Source: Plectrocnemia conspersa
Taxonomy: Eukaryota > Arthropoda > Insecta > Trichoptera > Polycentropodidae
Direction: 5' to 3'
DNA length: 64,000 bases
Assembly: GCA_009617715.1 (NCBI GenBank)
Contig: VTFK01000155.1
Span: 1,240,001-1,304,000, forward strand
Below are positions 48,607-59,020 of this stretch, piece by piece (positions within the stretch are counted from its first letter, which is position 1; the number at the start of each line of letters is the position of its first letter). The notes under the pieces were generated by a model. That model saw nothing but the letters and a program-made list of their open reading frames with translations, did no database searches and was not told the origin of the DNA. The translations under genes were made by a program, and so were the position numbers.

Positions 48607-51600
48607 GTACCGCAAACATTAATTTTGATTCAATTATTGACCCTTGGAAGTACAAATGTATAATCAACCGATGTTTTTGCTTTTAATGAAAATTATTAAT
48701 TGAGCTTTAAAATATTTGAACCATTATAATATATTCAAGCAAATTATATTAAAAAATATACTGTCGAATATACATATATAATTATTTGTTATTAAATTAT
48801 TAATTGATATATACATGTTTATCTAATATAAATAATATTACTAAACTATTGCTATTTTAATATTTAAAATTAATCGTCTATTATGTAACAAATCTTTTAT
48901 AGAATATATACTTTTTCGTACCGTTACCAATTTCACGCACGAAAATATTATTTTTTATTTGAATAGTGTTAATAGTGTTATTTCAAAAGTTGTTTTTTGT
49001 TATATTTTTACTGTCAATAATTATTTATAAATACAGATAAATACATTAAATATTTATAGAAATATTAAAATATGAATATGAAATGTACACCTGGTGTACA
49101 TCACAGTAAAGTAAAGTTTAGTAATGTAAATTTAAAAAAAAATCTCATTGCAGCAAAGTTTCTTCGCGAAAAAATGATAAAAAATTCAGAACTTCTTATA
49201 GAAAGATTCCTTAATTTAAACGCCAGTGACCAGTGAGTCGTTTGTTGATTATTTTCTTACAAATATTTTTTTAAAAACAAGATAAATTGTTCACAATTTT
49301 TTTACTATTGTTCTAGCCTTATTTATCAGTGAACCAAGTATTTAATATTTATTTTTAGAAAGAGATACTGACCCGTGAAGAGAAATAACAGGTGACTCAC
49401 TAAAAGTCGCTGGCGACTAAAGGGTTAAACTACTAACCAAACGGAAGAATGTTTTTGATTGCGCATTCATACATAAAACTTCCAGAAATTATTTCTCAAA
49501 TTACATATAAATTACTTTAAAAACAATGAAAGAACGGGACGAATGTATGTTTATATGTAGCAACCTATTGATATATTTGTATTATATCTATAATCGATTG
49601 AAATTTGTAATAATACAAATATGATAGTATTAAATTATATACCATAATATTCGCTTTTTGTCCTGTTTTGATTAATGTGCGTGAAAATGGTGTGCGCCAT
49701 TTTCTTTATTAAGGCAGGCAGTTGGCAGTAGTCTGTCGTTGACGAATATGCATGATACATTATTCTTGGCATTTTATAACCTAAATAATAAATATTTATA
49801 AATATTATGTGTACATTTAAACTGATTTAATATAATATAAAGTAAAAACTGGTTGTATTCCTCTCTTAAATGGACAGAATTATACCGTCACAAACGCTGA
49901 AATACTTTAAATTAAGTTAAGTATCGATTGATATAGTATTATTTAAGCTCATTATAACCAGTTTAACCCTAAGCGAACGGAATATAACAAATATTTTTTG
50001 CCTCAAAACCTTCAATTCAAGATTTTTTAGGTCCAGTAAATAAGAACATTTATAGGAGTTATATTTTTCATCCCCATAAAAGTCCTAAATGCCATATTTT
50101 TGTTTACCTAACACAAGAATAGGATAGGGTCATATTATTGCCTCTGTCAACACTTCTCTTTGTTTGAAATGTCAAACCACTTTCGTCCCTTTTTGAGACG
50201 TACAACATTAAAATGTGATTTTCCGCTTTTTATTTAATACTAAAAACCATTACAATATATTACAGGAAAACATAAAATATACTATAAGTATTTTAAAATA
50301 AATGAAAAAAAACATTGAAAATGGGGTACTAACGTCCCCCGCTTCGCTCAGGCTGAGCTTAATGTAATATATTTTAAATACGGATATAACCATAGCAAAT
50401 CAAATAAATAGTAGACATTTAACAATATGCACCAACAAGCATAAAATAGTTATTATGTGATATATCTTATTAAGTTCAATGGCATTTATGATGATGCCCT
50501 GCTTATTTAATATATAATAGGTGTTCTAAAAAAGGTCTGGATAATAATTTTAGATGCATCTTGTATATTTTCTATAATAGTAAAAGCATGGTAAGAATAT
50601 GCTATCTGACATAAACAAATTTTGAGATATATAAACATTTGTAAATTGGCAAAATATTATATATAAGTATTATAGTGTGTATGATAAATATAAAAAACTT
50701 TTGGATATGTAATTTAGTGTATATTTGTAAATTTTTCTTAATCTTTTTTGTCACTTTTGAAGCTTCTAATTGCCAAACAAATTTGAAGCGGTTATATTAG
50801 TTGAAAAAAATTGTTTGCACTTTTTAAGAGTGCTTTTTTCAGTATCAATTTATTTCGAAAATGTATCTGAATTACAGGTGATTTATTATTTCATGTTTTC
50901 TGTCTATATATTTGTAATGGGATATACAATATTTTTTTAATCATATATAATACCACATTTTTTTTAAAAAGGACATACTTGATAAAGCTTTCAATATTCT
51001 TATCATACTTTTTTTAATATATAATTTATTTAAAATAAATTTATATCTTTATAAAATATAAAAAGTTTTTCTTTTTCTTCCTAAAGAAATTTTTGCCCGT
51101 AAAAAACCGCGTACGTACCTACATGCTGAATTTCAAATTACATTAAGGCAAAGATATACTGACTATGTAGTTTAACAAATTCTTACCCTCAATTTTAACT
51201 TTAGCGCAAATATAATAATTCAGTTAACAGGTTCTTTATTTGCTGCTTCTACATATTTTATCCGTTATTTGAAAATAACATATTAAACTTATTTATATAA
51301 TATAAATATCAGCAAATATATTTTTTCCTGTCTTTTATTTGGACTATTATCATATTAAATATAATCGTATTATTCAAATTTAATTTAAATGCCAAATCGT
51401 ATCGTAAAATTTCACTTTAACCAATATTAATTGAAATATCATATCCGTTCCTCTTCGTTGAAAATATACACAGTCGATCGCGGAAGTTGAAAATCAATCT
51501 TTTACGAGTCGATCACGGAAGTTCACTTTGACATGTTCCAAATTTCGACCAAAGAAAATGAATACAAATTCCGACAGGACGAATCCAAAAATCCATTTTT

Positions 51601-51736
51601 TTCTCGTGGATGAAAGTCAAATGGGAAAACTTTGTAAAATAAATTGATTTTCGGATTACTTTTTCCGACCCACCATTAGGACGACTGTAATTACGAGTTT
51701 TCGTGTGTATTAGTGTAATTCCCTTTCGCCTTTCAG
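48607..51736 (+). other. Cyclase intron 2-3 (about 3.1 kb)
   Basis: Mostly AT-rich unique sequence. It contains one copy of a 33-bp dispersed repeat (49084-49116). From about 51450 to 51736, just before exon 3, base composition becomes less AT-rich and more complex, with no exon that I can support. Nothing else was recognised. Confidence 0.75.
49084..49116 (+). repeat. Dispersed 33-bp repeat W, copy 2
   Basis: tgtacacctggtgtacatca followed by cagtaaagtaaag. The opening tgtacacctggtgtaca is a near-perfect palindrome. In cyclase intron 2-3. Confidence 0.55.
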
Positions 51737-51928
51737 GAACATTTAACGCTCGGAAGCAACAGAGATGAAGACGGCGATAAGATTGGAGATCCGCATGAAA
51801 ATCGAGTCGACTTCCGTTCGGAGATTACCGACGAAGAGTGCTTAAAAGCTGCGGATCAGTTCCGGAAAGCCATTGTGGAATTGGAGGGTATTGACGACAA
51901 GACGACGGAGGAACAATGCTCCATTGAG
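51737..51928 (+). CDS. Ac78C: Adenylyl cyclase (Ac78C/ADCY8-like), coding exon 3
   Basis: The exon is 192 nt, phase 0 at both ends, and encodes 64 residues. Acceptor: pyrimidine-rich tract ending tttcag at 51736. Donor: GTAATC at 51929. The peptide is strongly acidic and polar (SNRDEDGDKIGD near its start, AADQFRKAIVELEGIDDK near its end), which suits a regulatory cytosolic N-terminus before the membrane domain. The other two frames are closed, and frame 0 is open throughout. The second half could form an amphipathic helix. I recognise no named domain in it. In vertebrate AC8 the cytosolic N-terminus binds calmodulin; I see no clear basic amphipathic calmodulin site here. Confidence 0.85.
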
Positions 51929-52194
51929 GTAATCTTCTTTTAAACTTTGTTTTGTTGACACTGTTGAAAAGTCAATATCTGAGAATTATGTCGCACCGCA
52001 GGGAGAAGTTTTACCAGAGAGATTTCCCGGAGATGGTGCTTCTTCTTCAGCAGCTTGCTCGGCGGAAGATCACCAAGTGGATGCCTATCACTTCTGTCAG
52101 AATAATACGGTATTTTTATTATTATTTGTATGGAAATATATGGTTTATTAAACTCCACATAAAGGCATATGTATTATTTTATTTATATTATTTA

Positions 52195-52248
52195 CATTAA
52201 ATATAACTATCCGAAAGTATATTAACTTTCGGATGGTTATATTTAATG
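52195..52248. repeat. 24-bp hairpin with one wobble pair, intronic
   Basis: Arms 52195-52218 and 52225-52248 (cattaaatataactatccga... against ...tcggatggttatatttaatg) pair throughout except one T-G, with a 6-nt loop. It is transcribed within the cyclase pre-mRNA. Confidence 0.7.
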
Positions 52249-52716
52249 CTATTTTATTATATTTCTTACTTTGGTCCTAAATATTATTAGAACAACCGTC
52301 TTTTTTATTATACAAAATTTTCTATTATTTTATTTTATTTCGTGCTTGAAAGTGATTAAAAAAAGATTGAAATAAAAATCTAATATTATTCTCTTACAAA
52401 TATGTACACACTTTAAGGGTTTGGTAGAATTACTAATAAGTTATTCATATTAGATTTAATATATAATGTTATTATAAAAGGCAGCGTAATAAAAGGTTTC
52501 ATCGCATCATTTAAGATTTACGAAGTATTTTATTATGAAACCACAATTCATTATAACATTAGAGTAGTAGTTTAATTAAGAAAAATAATGATCATAATAT
52601 TACGTTCTTAGTGTTTAAATAAATAATATTTTAAGTATATTCGAAAAGTTAGGATTTAAGGATAATAAAATTTAATATGTCGCGAATTAAGGGCGTAAAG
52701 AAGTGATACTCATACA

Positions 52717-52719
<3 letters not shown>

Positions 52720-52760
<41 letters not shown>

Positions 52761-52944
52761 TTAACATAATTCCGCATGAGTATAAGATTACTCATTCCAC
52801 GGTTACATTTAGTTTACAGTTTTATGTCTACATACACATATACATACATCCATACATATGCATATATACATATAAATGTACAAACAATAAACATATATAT
52901 ACATTTTTTTTTTTTTTTTTTAAAGTTCTAAAAAAAAAAAAAAA
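52720..52944. repeat. Long T run, microsatellite-like middle, and T/A hairpin
   Basis: 34 consecutive T (52720-52753), then a tacata-rich stretch (52835-52903), then 18 T (52904-52921) and soon 15 A (52930-52944), which can pair. The first T run could be the tail of a minus-strand retroposon. The ORF here is a poly-Phe artefact. Confidence 0.65.
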
Positions 52945-53426
52945 TTTAAATTGAACTTTTATTTTTATTAAGTTAAACATCAACAAACAATGTTAAAAAG
53001 TGTCATGAAATGTTTTGAAATTATTACTGAAAAATTTCAATATGTAAAACACTCTTTCGTCGTACCCAAGCTCATCAGTTTTTTTAAAATCATGTTCACT
53101 ATTAAAAAATATTATATTTTAATCTAGAAACAAAATTCTTAATAAATATTCTTCGCTTTTATTATTTTATCATGACACTTATTTTTTGATATTCAATAAA
53201 TATGTAAGATTAAATTTAATATTAAAAGTGCAACTATACGATATGGTAGCCTCCTACAGCTATAAAAATTGTTGAAATCGAATGTTATATCGCGTTCCAT
53301 TCTATTCAATATACTATAATATGCAATCTCAAGAAGCATTCCATTTTTATAACGTGAATTTATTTATAAATGTGTACATGTCTGTTTTATAAATAACATT
53401 TTGTAATAATTATTATTTTTGTTTAG

Positions 53427-53526
53427 GTCAACAACTACAAATCCAACAACGTAAAAGATACCACTGATGGTAGCAAATCTACTAAAACTGTATGTGAAGA
53501 TGAAACTAAATCCACGTCACCGATTG
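53427..53526 (+). CDS. Ac78C: Adenylyl cyclase (Ac78C/ADCY8-like), coding exon 4
   Basis: The exon is 100 nt, entering in phase 0 and leaving in phase 1. The acceptor is gtttag (53426) after a T-rich tract and the donor is GTAAGC at 53527. It encodes 33 residues rich in Ser, Thr, Lys and Asn (VNNYKSNNVKDTTDGSKS, then a Thr/Ser/acidic tail), which looks like a disordered linker with many possible phosphorylation sites. It is low in information on its own. Support comes from good splice sites and from exact phase agreement with the exons on either side: the final G joins AT at 56522 to make an Asp codon. Confidence 0.78.
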
Positions 53527-54164
53527 GTAAGCATTTTTAATAAGCACTTTTAATAAATTAAATGTTAGAAATGTACATATTAAATTAAATGCTGTTTCAA
53601 ATTAGCGTAAACTAACTGTTTCAATATGTTACAAAAAAATCGTAATAAAACATATGGTTTTAAATAGTAAACGATATATATACTTTCGGGTTTAATGTAC
53701 AAATGCTAGGTATATACAATAAAAATGCAGGTGTCAGTATTGGGTGGCGGTGTCGAATGCGGAAGATCTGAGTCTTGAGAGTACTCAGAGAAAGTGAGTG
53801 AATAAGTGCGTAAGCTTGCACGAATGGGATAAATACAAATATTTATTGTACATCTTTTGATAAAGGCGTAACTATTAGATTGCTATATCTAGACGATTAT
53901 TAAATAATGATTAAATATTTCTACAATGATGCAATTGGATGCAATGCCATGAGTATTTTTATATACGTGTGTCACAAAGCTAATAAAAGTTGAGTTTTTA
54001 TAGTATGTTCCTACAAAAGAGTTATATTTTATTAGAGCAGACCGTTTCTAATATAACTATAAAACATTGGAACCCCCACGATACTAATAACATAAATTAG
54101 TATAATAATCGATAGGCAATTTTAAATTTAGCTTTGGTCTCTTCTTAACATATATGTACGTATC

Positions 54165-54262
54165 GATCAGCGGAACGCATGCCCTTATCTTTCACTCACT
54201 CTCGTCACTTAACACGCGAGCGAGCGAAAGGGAACGTATCTCACCGTATCACATGCTCTCTT
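54165..54262 (-). mobile_element. Foldback element Z, partial
   Basis: Contains gcggaacgcatgcccttatc, tcactcactctcgtcactta and acacgcgagcgagcgaaagg. This is the outer arm plus part of the centre, in cyclase intron 4-5. Confidence 0.65.
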
Positions 54263-55609
54263 AAAGTTATTAAATTTAAATGCTATTGACTAATTATATA
54301 ATCAGTAATTGGCTAATAAAGTAATTGTTAGGTGAAAAACTGATTAGTTCAATTTTTTAGATTTATACGAATATTTTATATATTTCGAGATGCCATAAAA
54401 AATTCGTTTATAGTTAAAATTTGCAACATATTTTTCTTATGATTTATTGCTAACCTATTGTTTTCTTATAGTTTTACTAGTTTTTACTGGAAACATATTA
54501 TGATGATTATCATCACCGAATGAATTTTAATTAAATACATATTTCAGAGGATCAGTTCAATTTAAGAAATTATTATTGCTTAACCCTTTGTGTAGTGAGT
54601 TCATTTATGTACATTTGTTAATTTGTTAGTATATCTGGGAGTGAGTTAATTATACGTATTTTTCCCAAATGATGTATGTTCTAATCTTTTATTTATTATT
54701 ATTTTATAGTAAAGCATTTATAGTAAATTATAGAAAAAAATCAGCGATTTTAGCGTTATATTGCTTTAATTTATTTTACTACTATTTGTATTAGTATGTT
54801 TTAATAATTTATTTTAACATTTTTATATTATTAAATTTCGTTAATTAATTGTACATATTAATTACATATTATTCGCTTTTTATGGATTTTTTTATATCAA
54901 TAGAAAGGCTTGCAATATTTTTATAAAATATATTTTTCTATGTTCATTTATTTTGTACTCTTAAATTTATTGATATTATTTTCTATAGAAATTATTTTCA
55001 TTAATTCAACTTTAAAAAAATATTATATAATTATAATGTTTTTTTATTTATTATTTCTTCAGTTATATATGTACCCAAGTATATAACTATCACGGGTACC
55101 TCAAAACAGTGAAAAATCGACCGCCGTACATGTACGGCGAAACTCTTCAAAGTGTTAATGCAGATTTAAACTTGGGTTTTCGCTTAAATGCGAATATGAA
55201 TATTTCATAAGCTAAGCACAAGTTGAAATCACGTCAACATGGGTTTTATGGGTTTTAAAATTTTTATAATTTTCGTTAAATGCCACAGAGCATATAAATA
55301 CTACTTTTATATAATTCGTTTCAGCACATATAAAAACAATTCAATGAAGTTGTTTTTTGTGCTCAGTTCATCAGCATATTTTTTAATGAGTGGTTCTTTA
55401 ATTATTGCCACGAAATTACTCACTTTATTTACAAAAAAAAAATTGTCACACTTTTTTTATTTTTTCTGTGAAATTCTATAATCAAAAATAACTTAAGCCT
55501 CAAAAACTTTCCTGGACATGATTTAATTACATTAAAGCTGCTTAAAGAACTATATAAAAAGAGTATAAAAATAATTACACACATCTTAAACGCAATATTT
55601 TTCAACACA

Positions 55610-55800
55610 ATGAAAGATATCACAGGTTATCCTTATTCCAAGACTAGGAAAGAACACCGAAGACAAAATCTCACAGGTCAATTACTCTTTTTCTTATTTT
55701 ATCTAAAATGTTCGAGAAGCTACTGATACGTAAAAAAATCCAATACTATAGAAACAAGATATAATCTCAAGCTATTAATTCAGCTTTGAACAAATTGAAC
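55610..55800 (+). mobile_element. Non-LTR retrotransposon fragment (reverse transcriptase N-terminal part)
   Basis: Plus-strand reading gives ILIPRLGKNTEDKISQ, like the (I/L)IPKPGK-PEDxxSYRP region. After a frameshift comes LILSKMFEKLLIRKKI, like the L-x-x-x-(S/A)K-x-x-E-K-L-(I/L)-x-x-R block. These precede the catalytic region, which is not present. Jockey-type elements have this layout. Confidence 0.65.
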
Positions 55801-56079
55801 TATTTAATATTTGTTATAAAGTTTTTTTGCGACAAATACAAAGTGCGTTGGTTCTCTGAAAGCTACTGAAGATTTTTTACTGTTTTAGTATAAAAACATA
55901 TAATCCCTAATGAATTTTATTATGTTGTAATTTAGCCTATTAACTGACGATTCATCGGTAGAAAATGTTATCATAATTTTGTTTGCTGTTGATTACATAT
56001 TCCGTCTATACTGGTACTATTAAATGGAAAATAACTGACCGTTCCTGTAAATCCAATTATTCACAATACTTGGACCGCG

Positions 56080-56380
56080 TCAAGGCGTAAACCCAGGGCC
56101 GGACTCGAAAGTCATATCACTCTGATCATCGAACGCTCACTTGAATAAATATACACACAAGCAAGTCGCGGCCGTTTTGAGTTAACAAGGCCTTAAATTG
56201 TCCTGCGGCCTCTTCGCCTTTTGCACATCGGCACTCGAACGCTCCGCTGAGCCGGACGGCCATTTTGTATTTTTAACCCGACCGCTTCTGGGTCACCCTG
56301 TGGGAAAACTCTCTCTTAAAACTCGCCCTTAAGGTTTACTCGCAGATACGAATAAAAAGGCGCACATAACATTTGATACG
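56080..56380. promoter_or_regulatory. GC-richer intronic block, possible enhancer
   Basis: The strongest local rise in G and C in the gene outside exons (cagggccggactcgaaagtc, gtcgcggccgttttgag, gctgagccggacggccattt). No open frame in cyclase phase, no repeat match in the window. A conserved regulatory element or an unplaced transposon are both possible. Confidence 0.2.
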
Positions 56381-56521
56381 CGTAAATGCTTGAAAAGTGT
56401 TTTGCATTAAAATATGAAGAGGAAAAAATATGATATACAAGGTTTTCTCATTTAAATACAGACGATAAAGACGTTTATGTTAATTTTGCATTGTTGTGAA
56501 TAATGTTTTTTTTTGTTGCAG

Positions 56522-56595
56522 ATAAGTGCGATATATTCAAAAGGGGAATGCTATACAAAGGAATCTACTGGCCTTCATTAACGAATAGTTTTCAG
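56522..56595 (+). CDS. Ac78C: Adenylyl cyclase (Ac78C/ADCY8-like), coding exon 5
   Basis: The exon is 74 nt, phase 1 in and phase 0 out. The acceptor is a T-rich tract ending CAG at 56521 and the donor is GTATTT at 56596. The peptide reads CDIFKRGMLYKGIYWPSLTN then SFQ. The segment YKGIYWPSLTNSF lines up with the conserved block just before membrane segment 1 in vertebrate AC8 (pattern G-x-x-F-P-T-L-x-N-S-F, recalled from the family). This is one of the two exons that identify the gene as AC8-like rather than another cyclase class. It lies between two introns that both carry pieces of non-LTR retrotransposons. Confidence 0.92.
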
Positions 56596-58141
56596 GTATT
56601 TTTTACGTTATTTGTAGAAAAAAGTTTTATTTAATCAGAATAACAGTGATAATCTCAACGTAGATCAATTGCCAACTAATTGAAAGTGACTTGTTGGTAT
56701 ATTTTTTCTGACGTTCTATACGAATATATATGTATGTACCTATATAATATAATACATTTACTTTATTTTTCTCGTGTATTTTGTGTTATCGTGACTTCAA
56801 TAGCATTTTTATCTTTATTATATGTTAGTCTTCCTATTTTTTATTTGATATCTGAAACTGATTGCAAATTTTAGCAGCAAAATTGTGTTATAAAATGTGC
56901 TTGAAATATTGTTACATATTTATTAAAAAAAATCATATAGCTAAAAACATAAATTATGATGAAATTGTCGTTTGATTTTATATAGTAGCATTGAATACCA
57001 CACTTTGTCAAATGCTTGCAAAATATTTAAAAATTCAGCAATGCAGTATTTTTTCTCCTCCGTGTCAGTATTGATGGATTTAGTGAGTCTTATGAACTTC
57101 TTACACCACTGTAAAGTGTTGATTCTTAAATCCGAATTTTTGATCAGGAAAGATTTTTCTGTTTACAATTATAGACTGCATTCTTTTAATATTAGTCTTT
57201 CTAATATTTTCAACATTATTGGTAGTAAGCTTATGATGTGACATAATCTGGTTCTTTTTCAGATTTTAGTAGTAGAATTATTTGAGCCACCTTCTATTGG
57301 GTTTGGAAAAAATTGAATTATATAAAATGGTTATAAATCTTATGGCCTTTATTGGTAGTTCGTTCATAATTTTTCCATTTATTGAGTCATATTCCGGTGT
57401 CTTTTAAGTGCTCAGCTTATTAATAATAATACATCATAATTGATAAGTCTTGTTGAAGAGGTGCAATTTAATAAAACAACATACTTTAAAATGCATATTA
57501 GTAATTATGTATTACGGTACTAGTAAAAAGCTTAGCATATAAATCTTAATTATTTTAACGCTAATGTTAAATTATATTCTTGCGTTATATACTATTAAAA
57601 AAATATTATACATCTTAAGTAATTTAATTAAAATGTAAAATGTAGTACGATTAATATTTAATATCAAATAATAAAATTTAATTTGTATAATATGTGTAAT
57701 GTACACATATTTAAAATATATACTTCCAACAGTAATCAGAAAGACTTATTCATTTCAGTTTAAGTTATAACATCATAAAATTGCTCATTTTAAAAATTAT
57801 AATGTCAAATGTCATCAAAATTAATTCATAAAAAAGCAACGATTGTGTAATGTAACAAACATGTGACACACCCTTCTTTAATTGTGGAAATGGAATAGAA
57901 AATTTTATTATACTCTAACTATGTACATATATATATAAACGTAATGTGCCGTTCTGAAAATTTGCCTCTTAATCGGCGTCGGCCTCAGATGACCACCATA
58001 AAAATGGTTTATGACGGTCGTTAATCATTATCTATTAGAAATATGTAGCTGCAATGTTACAGCTATTTATTATATATCACTAAATTAATTTATATTATTG
58101 TACGTATAATTTTTATAGCTATTTTTTTATTTAAACTGCAG
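56596..58141 (+). other. Cyclase intron 5-6 (about 1.5 kb)
   Basis: About a third of this intron is a minus-strand non-LTR retrotransposon remnant (56985-57430). The remainder is AT-rich and shows nothing I recognise. Confidence 0.75.
56985..57430 (-). mobile_element. Non-LTR retrotransposon fragment (Jockey-like reverse transcriptase)
   Basis: The minus strand encodes IRKTNIKRMQSIIVNRKIFP then DQKFGFKNQHFT, matching the L-x-K-R-(L/M)-x-P-I-x-x-x-x-x-(I/F)-P-x-x-Q-F-G-F-(R/K)-x-x-H-S-T block typical of Jockey and related clades. Further on (about 56995) the reading approaches an A-F-D-K-V-W block (CKHLTKCG in another frame). Several stops and frame changes show that it is dead. Confidence 0.8.
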
Positions 58142-58234
58142 GACACTCATCTGGAGCTTTCTTATCTGAAATATTCGCATCGACAAAGGCAAAAATCTCT
58201 CATTATCGTCAACATCGTCGATCTGGCGCTAAAG
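58142..58234 (+). CDS. Ac78C: Adenylyl cyclase (Ac78C/ADCY8-like), coding exon 6, start of membrane domain
   Basis: The exon is 93 nt, phase 0 at both ends, 31 residues. Acceptor: ttaaactgcag ending 58141. Donor: GTATGT at 58235. The peptide begins DTHLELSYLKYSHRQRQKSL, which fits the family pattern of an acidic-Leu-Glu-Leu start, a Tyr-rich turn and an Arg/Gln-rich stretch. It continues into a hydrophobic run (IIVNIVDLALK) that is the beginning of transmembrane helix 1. In AC8 the equivalent block also leads directly into the first helix. The six-helix membrane domains and the C1 and C2 catalytic domains are not in this window, and I found no further exon before 64000. Drosophila Ac78C is reported to act in sugar taste and in clock-neuron peptide signalling (literature knowledge, not visible here). 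Confidence 0.93.
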
Positions 58235-58774
58235 GTATGTTGTATATGACTCAATTAAATTCCGCTTGAATTCCTTTATATTAAGTTAGTCCATAAGTTT
58301 GTGTTATATATTTGGCATTAAAATTGTTTTTAAATTTTCTAGAGAAAATCAATCCGTACAAGCATTAAATTGTATTTGTAAAAAAATCTTATTTATTTTT
58401 ACTTGATTATAGAAAAAAATCATTTTTCAAAAGAAAAATAATATTCTAGTTATTGATAATCTAGTGCCACAAAATATGCATTTTAAAATACTGAACAATG
58501 CAAAGAAACCATTAGTATTATATTATCACAATTTTATATGACTATCTTAATACAAACATTGCTAGCTCGAACTTTGGAAGCTAAAACATATTTGTTTCAT
58601 AGTTTTAAGTTTTTAACTTCATGCAGATTTCTGTTAAACGATTTCGATTATGGTTTATAGCTCACATTAGTATATCGTATTGAAAACACAAAAGAGCGAT
58701 GTTTTTTATATATGAAAATCTATCCTTGCATTTGTCCCTCATTTTGCTTATTATGTCATAATGATTGTTTATTC

Positions 58775-59020
58775 TCATAATTTTAACTCTTTAACCATAT
58801 ATTTCGGACCTCGAATCATGTGTCCGAGGTACTCTATCTTCCTCTCTTTGATGGCTAAAAATAATTTTCTATCGCGTCCTATCATTAGGAAAATCCGGTC
58901 ATTCGAAGCTCTCTTTATCCATTGAACTTTCAGCATACAGCCACATTTAAACGCCTCCATGTAATAATTTTTAATAATTCAAAGTCTTGCATTCATATAA
59001 AAGAACAACCATAACACTTT
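58775..59020 (-). mobile_element. Non-LTR retrotransposon fragment (C-terminal end of reverse transcriptase ORF)
   Basis: The minus strand reads MEAFKCGCMLKVQWIKRASN, then an ERKIEYLGHMIRG motif. These match the conserved C-terminal (L)EAFExWCxRRMLxIxWxxRxxN ... RRKxxxLGHxxRG pattern found in many insect endonuclease-reverse transcriptase ORFs. It ends at a stop at 58775. Same strand as the fragment at 60725-61140. Confidence 0.8.

Larger units (their letters stand above)
51929..53426 (+). other. Cyclase intron 3-4 (about 1.5 kb)
   Basis: AT-rich intron with a 24-bp near-perfect hairpin (52195-52248) and a long homopolymer region (52720-52944). The 82-codon ORF at 51952-52200 lies directly after the exon 3 donor and has no recognisable content. 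I read it as intron. Confidence 0.75.
53527..56521 (+). other. Cyclase intron 4-5 (about 3.0 kb)
   Basis: Contains half of a foldback element (54165-54262), a plus-strand fragment of a non-LTR reverse transcriptase (about 55610-55800) and an unusually GC-richer block (56080-56380) about 150-450 bases before exon 5. Between 54270 and 55600 the sequence is AT-rich with nothing recognised. Confidence 0.75.

Noticed and set aside
48344..48667. 107-codon reverse open frame
   Set aside because: It covers exon 2 on the opposite strand; the plus-strand reading has splice sites and exact phase agreement, so the reverse frame is a shadow.
52703..52954. 83-codon open frame
   Set aside because: Mostly poly-Phe from T runs and a microsatellite-like middle.
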